Below the pieces are notes generated by a model. It was not told where the DNA came from. It was given only the letters and a program-made list of their open reading frames with translations, and did not search any database. The translations under genes were made by a program, and so were the position numbers. This document shows positions 45,164-52,854 of a stretch of DNA of 64,000 bases, piece after piece; the stretch's first letter is position 1, and the number at the start of each line of letters is the position of its first letter. Source of the stretch: Calditrichia bacterium (GTDB lineage Bacteria > Calditrichota > Calditrichia > RBG-13-44-9 > J075); the NCBI GenBank assembly GCA_028284445.1, contig JANQRS010000082.1:19482-83481 (forward strand), written 5' to 3'.

Positions 45164-45553
45164 TCACTTCCCTTCCTTCTTGCGCTGCTCAATTTTTTTG
45201 GTGATTAATTCCCGAACCTCTGGTGAAAGGTCGGATTTGGGCATGTCCAGTAGCGCCACGACGGCATCTTCAATCGAATCATCAAAGAAGGTCTTTATCA
45301 CATGGCGCAATGCACTGCGACTGGCTTTTGTTGCTGATAAGACCGGCGCATAAAGATACCGAGGGCCATCCTGCCGGATCTTTAGATGTCCTTTTTCGCA
45401 CAGGATGCGAAGAATTGTGCGTACAGAAGAATCGCTTAGCTTGTCCGGCAAGTGCTCCCGCACATCAGCAGCAGACACTTCCTTATATGCGTAAACGATA
45501 TCCATAATCTGTCGCTCACGCCGACTTAGCGGTGGAACTTTCGAATTCGACAT
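45164..45553 (-). CDS. blaI: BlaI/MecI-type transcriptional repressor
   Basis: The 129-residue protein has the BlaI/MecI winged helix (LSRRERQIMDIVYAYKEVSA, SVRTILRILCEKGHLKIRQDG) and the C-terminal dimerisation helices (FFDDSIEDAVVALLDMPKS). ATG 45553 is used; GAGG lies upstream, and the TTG at 45556 is unlikely. Proteins of this family repress their own operon and are inactivated by cleavage when a BlaR1-type M56 peptidase is activated. The next two genes are such an M56 peptidase and a hydrolase, overlapping head to tail. Three copies of a 16-bp palindrome precede the gene and are its likely operators. The symbol indicates the family, not resistance to beta-lactams. Confidence 0.85.
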   Translation of the reverse strand: MSNSKVPPLSRRERQIMDIVYAYKEVSAADVREHLPDKLSDSSVRTILRILCEKGHLKIRQDGPRYLYAPVLSATKASRSALRHVIKTFFDDSIEDAVVALLDMPKSDLSPEVRELITKKIEQRKKEGK

Positions 45554-45568
45554 CAAGGCACCTCAATT

Positions 45569-45644
45569 TGTTAATTTTTTAACACACTGTTAAAAAATTA
45601 ACAACATTGATGAAAATGTCAAGACTTATGTTAAAAAATTAACA
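45569..45644 (-). promoter_or_regulatory. Three perfect 16-bp palindromes, probable BlaI operators
   Basis: TGTTAAAAAATTAACA occurs three times: inverted at 45569-45584 and direct at 45588-45603 and 45629-45644. The first two are 19 bases apart and themselves form a 37-base palindrome with a three-base centre. The third is 41 bases further on. They lie between the BlaI start and the next hairpin. Repeated palindromes in front of a BlaI gene are the classic arrangement for autoregulation; the sequence differs from the known staphylococcal operator. Confidence 0.75.
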
Positions 45645-45693
45645 GAAAGAGAATAACATGATCCGGAAAAACTATAAAATACCAGAAGAGAAG

Positions 45694-45729
45694 CAAAAGG
45701 CGCCAGCCTACATCGTGTAAGCTGGCGCC
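45694..45729 (-). terminator. Rho-independent terminator after the hybrid kinase gene
   Basis: GGCGCCAGC (45699) pairs with GCTGGCGCC (45721-45729), with an inner TACA/TGTA stem. On the minus strand the stem is followed by TTTTGC. It lies 62 bases after the stop of the minus-strand hybrid kinase gene and before the BlaI promoter, so it insulates the two. Confidence 0.7.
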
Positions 45730-45790
45730 GGGGTGTTGATGAATTTGACCCTATTCTCGTATAAAATCGTTGCATATAGCTGCAGTAGAC

Positions 45791-47596
45791 TTATTTCCCG
45801 GTTTTTTTGTGCGGATTTCTTTGTCTACGGTATTCAGAAGGCGAGCTACCAAAACGCTTTCGAAAGCACTGGGCAAAGTAATTGGGGGTATTGAAGCCGC
45901 ACATATAGGCGATTTCTGATATGGTTGCCGCATTTTCCCGAATAAGCAGTTCTGCTCGATCGAGGCGCATCTGCAATATCAAATCGCTGGCTGGCTGGCC
46001 GATCACTGCCCGGCACTTGCGATGCAGTTGACTGCGGCTCAAGCCGATTTCCTCAGCAAGACGCATAACGCTAAAAGCTTCATCCCCCATATGCCTTTCT
46101 ATAATGTCGCGAATATTCTCAATAAACTGCTTGTCGGCTGAAGGGATGTCAACATCAGCCGGCCTTAGCAGTGTTTCACGCTGAAATTTCACTTGTAAAC
46201 GTGAGCGTTGTTCAAGGATATTCCGCACGCGCGTTTGCAGTTCAGTCACGCTAAAAGGCTTCACCAGATACTCGTCGGCCCCATGCGCCAACCCGGCCAG
46301 GCGGTTTTCGGCAGTTGCACGCGCGGTCAACAGGATGATAGGAATATGATTGGTGCGATCATCACCCCGAAGCTTTTCGCAAAGCTCAAAGCCGTCCATT
46401 ATTGGCATCAGCACATCGCTGACGATTACATCCGGTATTCGGGAAAGCGCCATCTCAAATCCCAATTGTCCATTATCCGCCTCGATGGTTTCATAATTTA
46501 CAGCCAGGCTTTGTTGAATCAACGCGCGAACATCCGGATGGTCTTCTACAATGAGAATAAGTCCGCTTTCTGCCGGAAATGCATCACTTGCGTGGTCAGG
46601 CTCAGTATCAACCTTCGCTGCTTCCCGGGAGTCCTCATCAATAAATTCACCGGCCTGAAAAACATTCGGATCCATGGGTAGCAGCACCTCAAACTCCGTG
46701 CCCTCGCCCTGCACACTCCGAACTTGTATGTCGCCATGCAGACACTCGACAATTTCCTTCACCAACGCCAGGCCAATACCACTACGTCCCTCGTGCGATA
46801 CACCATCATTAGCAACCTGGTAAAAGGGATCAAAGATATGTGGCAGCTGTTCTTCAGGTATGCCGATACCGGTGTCTCGTAACCGGACACGAACCCTGTG
46901 GTTCTGCTCATCAATCTTACAAGTCAGCAGCACCTTGCCACCCGTCCTGGTGTATTTGATGGCATTGCCAACCAGGTTGTAAAAGACGTGCTCCAGTTTG
47001 CCATAGTCGGTGTATAGCTTACATACATCAATTTCAGACCGAAATTCGAGACGGAGATCCTTTTCAGATGCCAGTAGTTCGAAAGAAAAGAACACACCTC
47101 TGAGAAATGATATCAACTCCCCTTCCGCTACTTGCAGGGTCATTTTTCCGGACTGTAGCTTGGCCAGATCCAGCAGCTGGTTCGTCAAGCGGATCAACAT
47201 GTCCCCGCTGCTTTTGGCTGCCTGCAACTGCTTACGCGACGGGCCGTCACTTAGCTTTTGCAAGAGCTGCTCTATTGGGGCCATCATCAGGGTCAAGGGG
47301 GTGCGAAATTCATGTGATAACCTTACATAGAATTTTGATTTTAATCGATCCAACGCCTTAAGACGCTCAGCCTCGAACTGCTCATGAGCCAATAGCGTAC
47401 GAAGGCGCCATTGGCTGCGGCAGTAAAGATAAACAAACAGCGCAACTAGCAGCAGCCCCGCTCCATATAAAGCATAAGTCCAGGTGGTTGACCAGATTGG
47501 CGACGGAATGATCTGCACTTCTCCAAAATGCACGGCCTTCCCATTAAGGAAAACCAGCAGGAGAAGGCTCCTCGAAAAAGACCAAAATGTTTTCAT
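45791..47596 (-). CDS. Hybrid histidine kinase / receiver / AraC regulator with minimal sensor
   Basis: The 601-residue protein has, in order: a short hydrophobic leader, one membrane helix (YALYGAGLLLVALFVYLYC), HisKA with phosphoacceptor His95 (LSHEFRTPLT), HATPase (YNLVGNAIKYT, DTGIGIPEEQLPHIF), receiver with Asp394 (VIVSDVLMPIMDG, then LVKPF) and a C-terminal AraC helix-turn-helix pair (EEIGLSRSQLHRKCRA, GFNTPNYFAQCFRKRFG). This is the hybrid two-component architecture of polysaccharide-responsive regulators. The ~700-residue periplasmic propeller usually found in front is missing: only ~25 residues separate the leader from the membrane helix. I use ATG 47596. The signal may come from a partner protein, perhaps the secreted protein encoded just upstream. 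Confidence 0.83.
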   Translation of the reverse strand: MKTFWSFSRSLLLLVFLNGKAVHFGEVQIIPSPIWSTTWTYALYGAGLLLVALFVYLYCRSQWRLRTLLAHEQFEAERLKALDRLKSKFYVRLSHEFRTPLTLMMAPIEQLLQKLSDGPSRKQLQAAKSSGDMLIRLTNQLLDLAKLQSGKMTLQVAEGELISFLRGVFFSFELLASEKDLRLEFRSEIDVCKLYTDYGKLEHVFYNLVGNAIKYTRTGGKVLLTCKIDEQNHRVRVRLRDTGIGIPEEQLPHIFDPFYQVANDGVSHEGRSGIGLALVKEIVECLHGDIQVRSVQGEGTEFEVLLPMDPNVFQAGEFIDEDSREAAKVDTEPDHASDAFPAESGLILIVEDHPDVRALIQQSLAVNYETIEADNGQLGFEMALSRIPDVIVSDVLMPIMDGFELCEKLRGDDRTNHIPIILLTARATAENRLAGLAHGADEYLVKPFSVTELQTRVRNILEQRSRLQVKFQRETLLRPADVDIPSADKQFIENIRDIIERHMGDEAFSVMRLAEEIGLSRSQLHRKCRAVIGQPASDLILQMRLDRAELLIRENAATISEIAYMCGFNTPNYFAQCFRKRFGSSPSEYRRQRNPHKKTGK

Positions 47597-47679
47597 CTGA
47601 TTAGGCAGGTAGAATAATAGGTTTTCCGTCCCTATATCCAAGAAAGATTTTCTGCAGGAAATTACCAGAAAGCCAAAAC

Positions 47680-49629
47680 TTATCGCATCAGCACCATTTT
47701 TCTGGCAATATTCGTTCGACCAACGCTAAGTCTATATATATAGATGCCACTAGCAAGATTGGAACCGTCAAATTCAAGCTCATATTCACCCGGCTGCTGA
47801 TAGGCATTCACCAGGGTCACTACATGACGCCCGCTTACATCAAACACCTTGAGATGCACACGATTCGGCTCGGCAATATCGTAGCGAATTTTGGTGCCCG
47901 GGTTAAATGGGTTAGGATAATTCTGAAAGAGCTGAATTTGCTCCGGCACAGTGTTAACCGGCGGTTCTTCCGGAACTTCAGCCGCTACACATGTATCAGC
48001 AATATCATATACAACACCACCAACAATAGCGCGCTGCAGCTCATAGACGTCGCCTTCGATACCATTGCGCTTCGTCATTCCCAGGCTATCGGTTACCTCA
48101 TAAATCACCTCATCATCTATGAAACGCCTCGCATTATCTACAAAAAAAGACCAGCGCGGAAGCTTCCTGCAAAAAAGTTTGGGAAAATCAATGCACCAGA
48201 CAATGATATCGGTGGTATCGACGGAGGTAGCAAATGTTGTAACGACCTCACCACGACTCAAAGAAAAATCGTATATCAAGAACTCTGAAACCCGCCAGGG
48301 ATTGATTTCGAAGACCTTCTGACCGTCCAATCGTTGATAAATGCTATCTACCCGGGTCGTGCGTCCGCCTATTCGCTCTTGTAAAATCATCTTATATGAG
48401 AGACCACTCGGCAATACCGTATCACCAACAACGGTCCGTGAAACAAGATCATCCGAGAAGACCTCAATAAACTCCCAACGATCACCAACCTCCAATGGAT
48501 AATGGAAGGACCGCTGCACCTCGATTTTGGGCCCCTGGTTTTCATAAAAATCAATCGTGTTAAAATGTGGTCGAAAACCGACCACATCATCGTCTCCATC
48601 TTGATCAAAATCGACCACAGCCGGATAGTCAACAAAATGAGTCAGCGTGATTGCGCGCTCTTTGAAATGCTGATCAGGGTCATTCTCATACCAAACCAGC
48701 GGCGGACAACCTGGCCATGATATCAAGATATCGACTGCCTGATCACCGTTGAAATCCGCCGTTACCAGCTGTTCAACCCAGGAAACACTTGGATAAACCG
48801 GTTGCAATGTAAATACTTCTTTGCCGTTATTTTCCAGCCAAATCAAACTGCTGCCACGATACCTCAAATCTGAATGTAAGCCATTAGAGAAAACATCGAT
48901 GTCCCCGTCATTATCGACGTCAAAAGCGGTCAGCTGTGAAGGCGAGCTTCGAAATTGAGCAATAATATGAATGTCAAAATTTTCACTGCCATCATTCTCA
49001 TACCAGCGGATCATTGTGTCACGCCAGGATGCAGATAGAACATCCTGATCGCCATCAGAGTCCAGGTCAATTGCCAAAACCGACTGAACCCTGAGTGCTT
49101 CAGTGGTGAGAACATGGAGCGTAAAATTTCCGCTGCCGTCATTCTCGGACCAGGCAACTTCATCGTTCCCTGAAATTGCGGAGAGGATGTCGATGTCATT
49201 GTCTCCATCTATGTCAGCTACCTCAATGTCGCGCACCGACGCATTGCTGGTACGAATTGTATTCTCCTTGAACTGCCCCTCACCCTCATTTTCATACCAA
49301 ATAATTCCCGCACTGTCGAGCATCGCCACAACCAAATCAATATCCGCATCGCCATCAATATCTGCAGTGTGGATACGAAACGGCCTGGCTTCAGGAGAAG
49401 CGATCATCCGGCTCGTAAACTGTCCGAGTCCATCATTCTGATACCAGACAATGCTGCTATCTCTCCGGGATATGGTTACAAAATCAATATCATTGTCCCC
49501 ATTCATATCGACGGCAGCCAGATCGCTGACAATTCCGACATCCGTAATGATTGTCTGCATTTCAAATTCAACCTGTGCGATCGCGGGGAGAATGAGCAAA
49601 AAAAATGTGAGCAAAACTTTGTATATCAC
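47680..49629 (-). CDS. Secreted FG-GAP/VCBS repeat protein with sorting domain
   Basis: The 649-residue protein has a signal peptide (VLLTFFLLILPAIAQ). About seven FG-GAP/VCBS-type repeats follow, with calcium-binding D-x-D/N-x-D-x-D loops at ~35-370 (VDMNGDNDIDFVTISR, ADIDGDADIDLVVA, FDVDNDGDIDVFSNG). A middle beta-rich domain at ~390-540 follows, and then a sorting domain (QNYPNPFNPGTKIRYDI ... ARKMVLMR). It is likely a Ca2+-stabilised propeller that is secreted or surface attached. It lies 83 bases upstream of the hybrid kinase gene on the same strand, so the two may be one transcript, which would fit a ligand-binding role for the missing sensor of the kinase. Confidence 0.85.
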   Translation of the reverse strand: MIYKVLLTFFLLILPAIAQVEFEMQTIITDVGIVSDLAAVDMNGDNDIDFVTISRRDSSIVWYQNDGLGQFTSRMIASPEARPFRIHTADIDGDADIDLVVAMLDSAGIIWYENEGEGQFKENTIRTSNASVRDIEVADIDGDNDIDILSAISGNDEVAWSENDGSGNFTLHVLTTEALRVQSVLAIDLDSDGDQDVLSASWRDTMIRWYENDGSENFDIHIIAQFRSSPSQLTAFDVDNDGDIDVFSNGLHSDLRYRGSSLIWLENNGKEVFTLQPVYPSVSWVEQLVTADFNGDQAVDILISWPGCPPLVWYENDPDQHFKERAITLTHFVDYPAVVDFDQDGDDDVVGFRPHFNTIDFYENQGPKIEVQRSFHYPLEVGDRWEFIEVFSDDLVSRTVVGDTVLPSGLSYKMILQERIGGRTTRVDSIYQRLDGQKVFEINPWRVSEFLIYDFSLSRGEVVTTFATSVDTTDIIVWCIDFPKLFCRKLPRWSFFVDNARRFIDDEVIYEVTDSLGMTKRNGIEGDVYELQRAIVGGVVYDIADTCVAAEVPEEPPVNTVPEQIQLFQNYPNPFNPGTKIRYDIAEPNRVHLKVFDVSGRHVVTLVNAYQQPGEYELEFDGSNLASGIYIYRLSVGRTNIARKMVLMR

Positions 49630-49775
49630 GAGAAGCCTCTCCGGAGCCTTTGAAAGTACCTTAGGCGCGGGAGCTGAAATTCTGAAAATCTTTTGTCCGG
49701 GTTGGCTAATGGGCGTAAGATTTTATTGCTATTCTATCGGCATCAAGGCCGGTGCCGGAACAGTTCATTACTAAA

Positions 49776-49797
49776 GATGCCTTCCGGAGAAGGCATC
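49776..49797 (-). terminator. Hairpin after the SDR gene
   Basis: GATGCCTTC and GAAGGCATC pair perfectly around the loop CGGA, 43 bases after the SDR stop codon. On the minus strand it is followed by TTTAG. It may terminate the SDR transcript, though the T-run is short. Confidence 0.5.
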
Positions 49798-49839
49798 GTA
49801 TTGATGCTGAGTATTATACCTGCAGGAAAAGAAACCGGC

Positions 49840-50604
49840 TTAGTTTCTACCAGCCATTACCCCACCGTCGACATCCATGACGGTACCGGTTACCCAGGCG
49901 GCTTCATCCGAAAGCAGGAAGGCTATCGCACTGGCGACATCTGCTGCATGGCCAATTCGGCCAATCGGGTGAAAACCATCAAAGCCGGAGAGGGTTTCTT
50001 CGATCTTGTCTTCTTCGATAAAGGATTTGTAGATGGTCGATAACACAACTGCCGGTGCCACCGCATTTGCCCGAATACCATAGTCAGCCAACTCCATCGC
50101 CAGGTGCTGTGTTAGCGCATGCAGCCCGGCTTTTTGCATTGAGTAAGCGGAGGAGGGCGTCGCTTTTACTGCCTGATGCGCCCACATTGAGCCAATATTG
50201 ACGATGGAACCACCACCATGCAGCTTCATGTTTTCAGCCACTGCCTGAGTGATGAAGAAGAAGGCCTTATTCATATCCATCTGCAGGTCATAATCCTGTT
50301 CAGAGTGCTCGAGATAGGAAACTGGCTTAAAATAACCGGCAGCGTTTACCAGGTATTTGATGTGTTTTTCTTCCGACTTGATTCTCTTGATAAGGGTATC
50401 GATATCAGCGGATTTATACAGATCCAGGCTAATGGTTTCGACATCCCCACCAAGCGATTCAAGTTCAGCCTTGGCCGCCTTTAAACCGTCTTCGCGACGC
50501 CCGACAATCAACAGAGTCACGTTATCCTTAACCAATTTCTTTGCTGTTTCCAGGCCCATTCCCGATGATCCACCAACAATTAATGCAAGTTCTTTTACCG
50601 ACAT
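49840..50604 (-). CDS. Short-chain dehydrogenase/reductase (SDR)
   Basis: Classical SDR oxidoreductase of 254 residues. The Rossmann glycine motif is GGSSGMG (11-17), NAAG follows in LVNAAGYF, the catalytic Ser is in VNIGSMWAH, and the catalytic pair is Tyr154-x3-Lys158 (YSMQK). The Arg-Arg after the second strand (VGRRED) suggests NADP(H) preference. The C-terminal segment with VTGTVMDVDGGVMAGRN is normal for the family. It is divergent from a TetR-family regulator gene. Two copies of a similar palindrome lie in the shared region, so the regulator likely controls this gene. The substrate cannot be read from sequence. Confidence 0.88.
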   Translation of the reverse strand: MSVKELALIVGGSSGMGLETAKKLVKDNVTLLIVGRREDGLKAAKAELESLGGDVETISLDLYKSADIDTLIKRIKSEEKHIKYLVNAAGYFKPVSYLEHSEQDYDLQMDMNKAFFFITQAVAENMKLHGGGSIVNIGSMWAHQAVKATPSSAYSMQKAGLHALTQHLAMELADYGIRANAVAPAVVLSTIYKSFIEEDKIEETLSGFDGFHPIGRIGHAADVASAIAFLLSDEAAWVTGTVMDVDGGVMAGRN

Positions 50605-50650
50605 ATCTATGTCCTTTCTGGTTATAGTTGAGTATTTAATACGAGATAAA

Positions 50651-50733
50651 TCTACCTATCGATAGATAGACATGCAAGTTTTTTCTTTTCTTGTTTTTCC
50701 CGAAGAAAAACGATATCTACCTACTGATAGATA
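50651..50733. promoter_or_regulatory. Two related operators between SDR and TetR genes
   Basis: TCTACCTATCGATAGATAGA (50651-50670) and ATCTACCTACTGATAGATA (50715-50733) share the dyad CTACCTA-x(2-3)-ATAGATA. They flank the start regions of the two divergent genes, with centres ~64 bases apart. This arrangement is typical for a TetR-family repressor that controls itself and its divergent neighbour. Confidence 0.65.
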
Positions 50734-50767
50734 AATACTGAATTATCAGATGGATAGGGCTGAAAAG

Positions 50768-51301
50768 ATGGAAAGCAAAGTTAACGAGATCTTGGAAGTC
50801 GCTGAAAAAATGGCTCGTGACGGGGGCTATAATGCCTTCAGTTTTCGGGAAATTGCCAAGGCCGTTGGCATCAAGAGTTCCTCGGTGCACTACCACTTCC
50901 CCACCAAGGCAGATCTTGGTGCAGCGGTTGCCAGAAATTACACCGATGCCTTTATGAGCAATTTGGGTGACGTGGCGACACTCGTTAAGAAGAACAAAGA
51001 CCCGATAAAGGTCTATGTGCAAGCCTTCGAGCGAGCCCTGGTAAAGGATAAGCAAATGTGCCTCTGTGGCCTCCTCGGTGCAGAGATCTCCAGTTTACCG
51101 GAAGGTGTTGTTACCGAGATAAATACCTTCTTCAAGCGCAATATCGAATGGCTGACAGACGCCTACCGTGAAAAAGGCAGTGACGATCCCGGCGCCCGGG
51201 CCTTGCAGACCCTCTCCCTCCTCGAAGGAGCATTGCTGGTCAGTATGTCGCTCAGTAGTCCCAAGATGTTTGACAAGGCAACGGCATTGATTTTGGAATG
51301 A
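50768..51301 (+). CDS. TetR/AcrR-family transcriptional regulator
   Basis: One-domain DNA-binding protein plus ligand-binding helical domain, 177 residues from ATG 50768 (AGGG eight bases upstream); an in-frame ATG at 50750 lacks a site. The N-terminal helix-turn-helix is typical (YNAFSFREIAKAVGIKSSSVHYHFPTKADLGAAV). The C-terminal half is helical and carries a CLCGLLGAEI segment seen in a TetR subgroup. It is divergent from the SDR gene with two shared operators. Its inducer is unknown; TetR/SDR pairs often respond to reactive carbonyls or other electrophiles. Its stop codon lies at the edge of the small TGACTAAAG hairpin. Confidence 0.85.
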   Translation: MESKVNEILEVAEKMARDGGYNAFSFREIAKAVGIKSSSVHYHFPTKADLGAAVARNYTDAFMSNLGDVATLVKKNKDPIKVYVQAFERALVKDKQMCLCGLLGAEISSLPEGVVTEINTFFKRNIEWLTDAYREKGSDDPGARALQTLSLLEGALLVSMSLSSPKMFDKATALILE

Positions 51302-51341
51302 CTAAAGCGAATAAATTTAATACTTTAGCGCACTTTAGTCA
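51299..51341. repeat. TGACTAAAG hairpin between convergent TetR and Rrf2 genes
   Basis: TGACTAAAG at 51299-51307 pairs with CTTTAGTCA at 51333-51341, with AATAAATTTAAT in the loop. The stop codons of both convergent genes lie inside the arms. The arms match the 9-bp unit GTGACTAAA that occurs as tandem arrays at 52746, 54452 and 63913. It may act as a two-way terminator. Confidence 0.6.
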
Positions 51342-51784
51342 CCTACTTGCGCCGAGATCCCCAATTTACTTCGGAGCAATTCCCCGGAAGCACTAATATC
51401 CTTTAGAGAATATTTATCCAGAACGCTGAAGTATGCGCTGAGCGCTTCATGCAATACCGGATTTAAATTACAAGCCCCGGCGATGCAACATTGATTCGTA
51501 TTCGGGTCGAAGCATTCGACGAAATTGAAGTTCCGCTGAATGAGCCGCAGCACCTTGCCGACATTAATTTCCTTTGGCTCTTTCGCCAGTAAGAGGCCCC
51601 CCTTTCTTCCCCTTACCGATTCAAGATATCCGGCCTTAAGAAGATCTTTGACGATTTTCACCAGGTGATTCTTGGAAATCTGGTAGCTCTCGGCAACTTC
51701 CTTAATGGTAGTTACCCGGCCATAATTTAAGGCAAGGTACATCAGCAATCGCAACGAATAGTCGCCGTATAAGGTCAGGCGCAT
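51335..51784 (-). CDS. nsrR: Rrf2-family regulator, NsrR-like
   Basis: The 149-residue protein starts at ATG 51784 (MRLTLYGDYSLRLLMYLAL), the canonical Rrf2 opening; the frame extends upstream to 51814. It has the winged-helix domain with VTTIKEVAESYQISKNHLVK, and an Rrf2 cluster loop with Cys91, Cys99/100 and Cys105 (CFDPNTNQCCIAGAC). This is the three-cysteine pattern that carries a [2Fe-2S] or [4Fe-4S] cluster in NsrR, which senses nitric oxide. It diverges from a truncated haemoglobin gene and a palindromic site lies between them, as in NO-detoxification loci. IscR-like function is less likely given the neighbours. The symbol is given for the subfamily. Confidence 0.78.
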   Translation of the reverse strand: MRLTLYGDYSLRLLMYLALNYGRVTTIKEVAESYQISKNHLVKIVKDLLKAGYLESVRGRKGGLLLAKEPKEINVGKVLRLIQRNFNFVECFDPNTNQCCIAGACNLNPVLHEALSAYFSVLDKYSLKDISASGELLRSKLGISAQVGD

Positions 51785-51843
51785 TGCTATCCCCAAAAGA
51801 TATATTTTAAACATTGCATTTAATGATCAGCGCTCCTAAAATA

Positions 51844-51866
51844 AACACATATTTGAAATATATGTT
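51844..51866. promoter_or_regulatory. NsrR-type dyad operator
   Basis: AACACATATTT and AAATATATGTT form an inverted repeat with one mismatch around a central G. The length and A/T pattern match NsrR operators (two 11-bp halves with 1-bp spacer). It lies between the Rrf2 and truncated haemoglobin genes, 18 bases before the haemoglobin start. Confidence 0.7.
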
Positions 51867-51884
51867 TTAATGGAGAGTATTGCA

Positions 51885-52265
51885 ATGAAATACGACCGGA
51901 TCACTGAAGAAAACATTCGCATGCTTGTAGACAGGTTTTATGCCCGGATCAGGCAAGATCCGCAACTTGCTCCCATTTTCAACAATGCCATTGGCGAGAC
52001 CTCAGCAGAATGGACCGCTCATTTGCAGCGGATGTATGATTTTTGGTCGTCGATCATGCTCGCCAGTCGACGCTATCATGGAAATCCGATGAAAAAGCAT
52101 CTCGATTTACCGCCATTCGAAGAGCGATTATTCGATCGCTGGCTGGAACTTTTTAGTACGGTAGCAAATGAAATCTTTAATGACGGAATAGCAGACAGCT
52201 TCACCGGCAAAAGCCGGAATATTGCCCGAAACTTCAGACGCATGATGTATCCTCAACCTCAATAA
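51885..52265 (+). CDS. Truncated haemoglobin, group III-like
   Basis: The 126-residue globin begins at ATG 51885 with GGAGAG seven bases before it; an earlier in-frame ATG at 51870 overlaps that site. Helix features include the B-helix RFYARIRQDPQLAPIF, the phenylalanine/tryptophan-rich segment MYDFWSSIMLASRRYHG and the proximal histidine in PMKKHLDLP. Group III (trHbP) globins bind NO or O2 and are often linked to NO or peroxide stress. It is divergent from the NsrR-like gene with a dyad site between, and 28 bases upstream of a DoxX-like gene. The most likely role is NO detoxification or redox sensing. Confidence 0.83.
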   Translation: MKYDRITEENIRMLVDRFYARIRQDPQLAPIFNNAIGETSAEWTAHLQRMYDFWSSIMLASRRYHGNPMKKHLDLPPFEERLFDRWLELFSTVANEIFNDGIADSFTGKSRNIARNFRRMMYPQPQ

Positions 52266-52293
52266 CGGCGAGAAAAAAACAGAGGACGTAGAG

Positions 52294-52749
52294 ATGTTCA
52301 GTATTGAAGATAAAATAGTCGACAGGTATCTAAACTCATTTGACGCCAGTCTATCGGCGTGGATGGCTCGAAACGGCACCACCATTCTGCGGATTGGCCT
52401 GGGCATTGTATTTTTCTGGTTCGGCATGCTGAAGTTTTTCCCCGGCCTCAGTCCTGCAGAAACGCTGGTTCGCAACACCATTTACTTTGTCAATCCCGAT
52501 CAATTCCTGATCATCCTAGCAACATGGGAAACCCTGATTGGTATTGGTTTAATTTTCGGAAAATTCATGCGAGCTACCCTCTTGCTACTCTTTCTGCAGA
52601 TGCCGGGCACCGCACTCCCATTGCTTATTCTGCCAGACGTTGTTTGGACGGCGTTTCCCTACGGACTCACCATGGAAGGTCAATATATCGTCAAGAATTT
52701 GGTGTTAATCGGCGCAGGTCTCGTTCTCGGCGGGCAGGTCAGGAAGTGA
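52294..52749 (+). CDS. DoxX-like membrane protein
   Basis: The 151-residue protein has four membrane helices (TILRIGLGIVFFWFGMLKFF, LIILATWETLIGIGLIF, ATLLLLFLQMPGTALPLLIL, YIVKNLVLIGAGLVLGG). The pattern with a conserved FGMLKF after the first helix is typical of DoxX/DoxD-type proteins, found in redox or oxidative stress contexts. It is 28 bases downstream of the truncated haemoglobin gene and most likely in its operon, under the NsrR-like regulator. The stop TGA lies in the first copy of the GTGACTAAA array. Confidence 0.78.
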   Translation: MFSIEDKIVDRYLNSFDASLSAWMARNGTTILRIGLGIVFFWFGMLKFFPGLSPAETLVRNTIYFVNPDQFLIILATWETLIGIGLIFGKFMRATLLLLFLQMPGTALPLLILPDVVWTAFPYGLTMEGQYIVKNLVLIGAGLVLGGQVRK

Positions 52750-52850
52750 CTAAAGTGACTAAAGTGACTAAAGTGACTAAAGTGACTAAAGTGACTAAAT
52801 TTATTAACTTTAGCTCGCTTTAGTCACTCAAGTTCACTTTAGTCACTTTC
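52746..52850. repeat. GTGACTAAA tandem array with inverted copies
   Basis: Six exact copies of the 9-bp unit GTGACTAAA run from 52746 to 52799, followed by TTTATTAACTTTAGCTCGC and then reverse copies TTTAGTCAC at ~52820-52828 and 52839-52847. It can form a long hairpin between the convergent DoxX and PEBP genes. The DoxX stop codon is inside the first unit and the PEBP stop codon is a few bases beyond the last. Confidence 0.8.
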
Positions 52851-52854
52851 CAGC

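Noticed and set aside
40202..45553. Beta-lactam resistance locus (BlaI/BlaR1/beta-lactamase)
   Set aside because: Both M56 proteins lack the penicillin-binding sensor domain and the third gene is an alpha/beta hydrolase, not a beta-lactamase.
52359..52823. Open frame with repeated Val-Thr-Lys residues
   Set aside because: It lies out of frame over the DoxX gene and its C-terminus is only the translation of the GTGACTAAA array.
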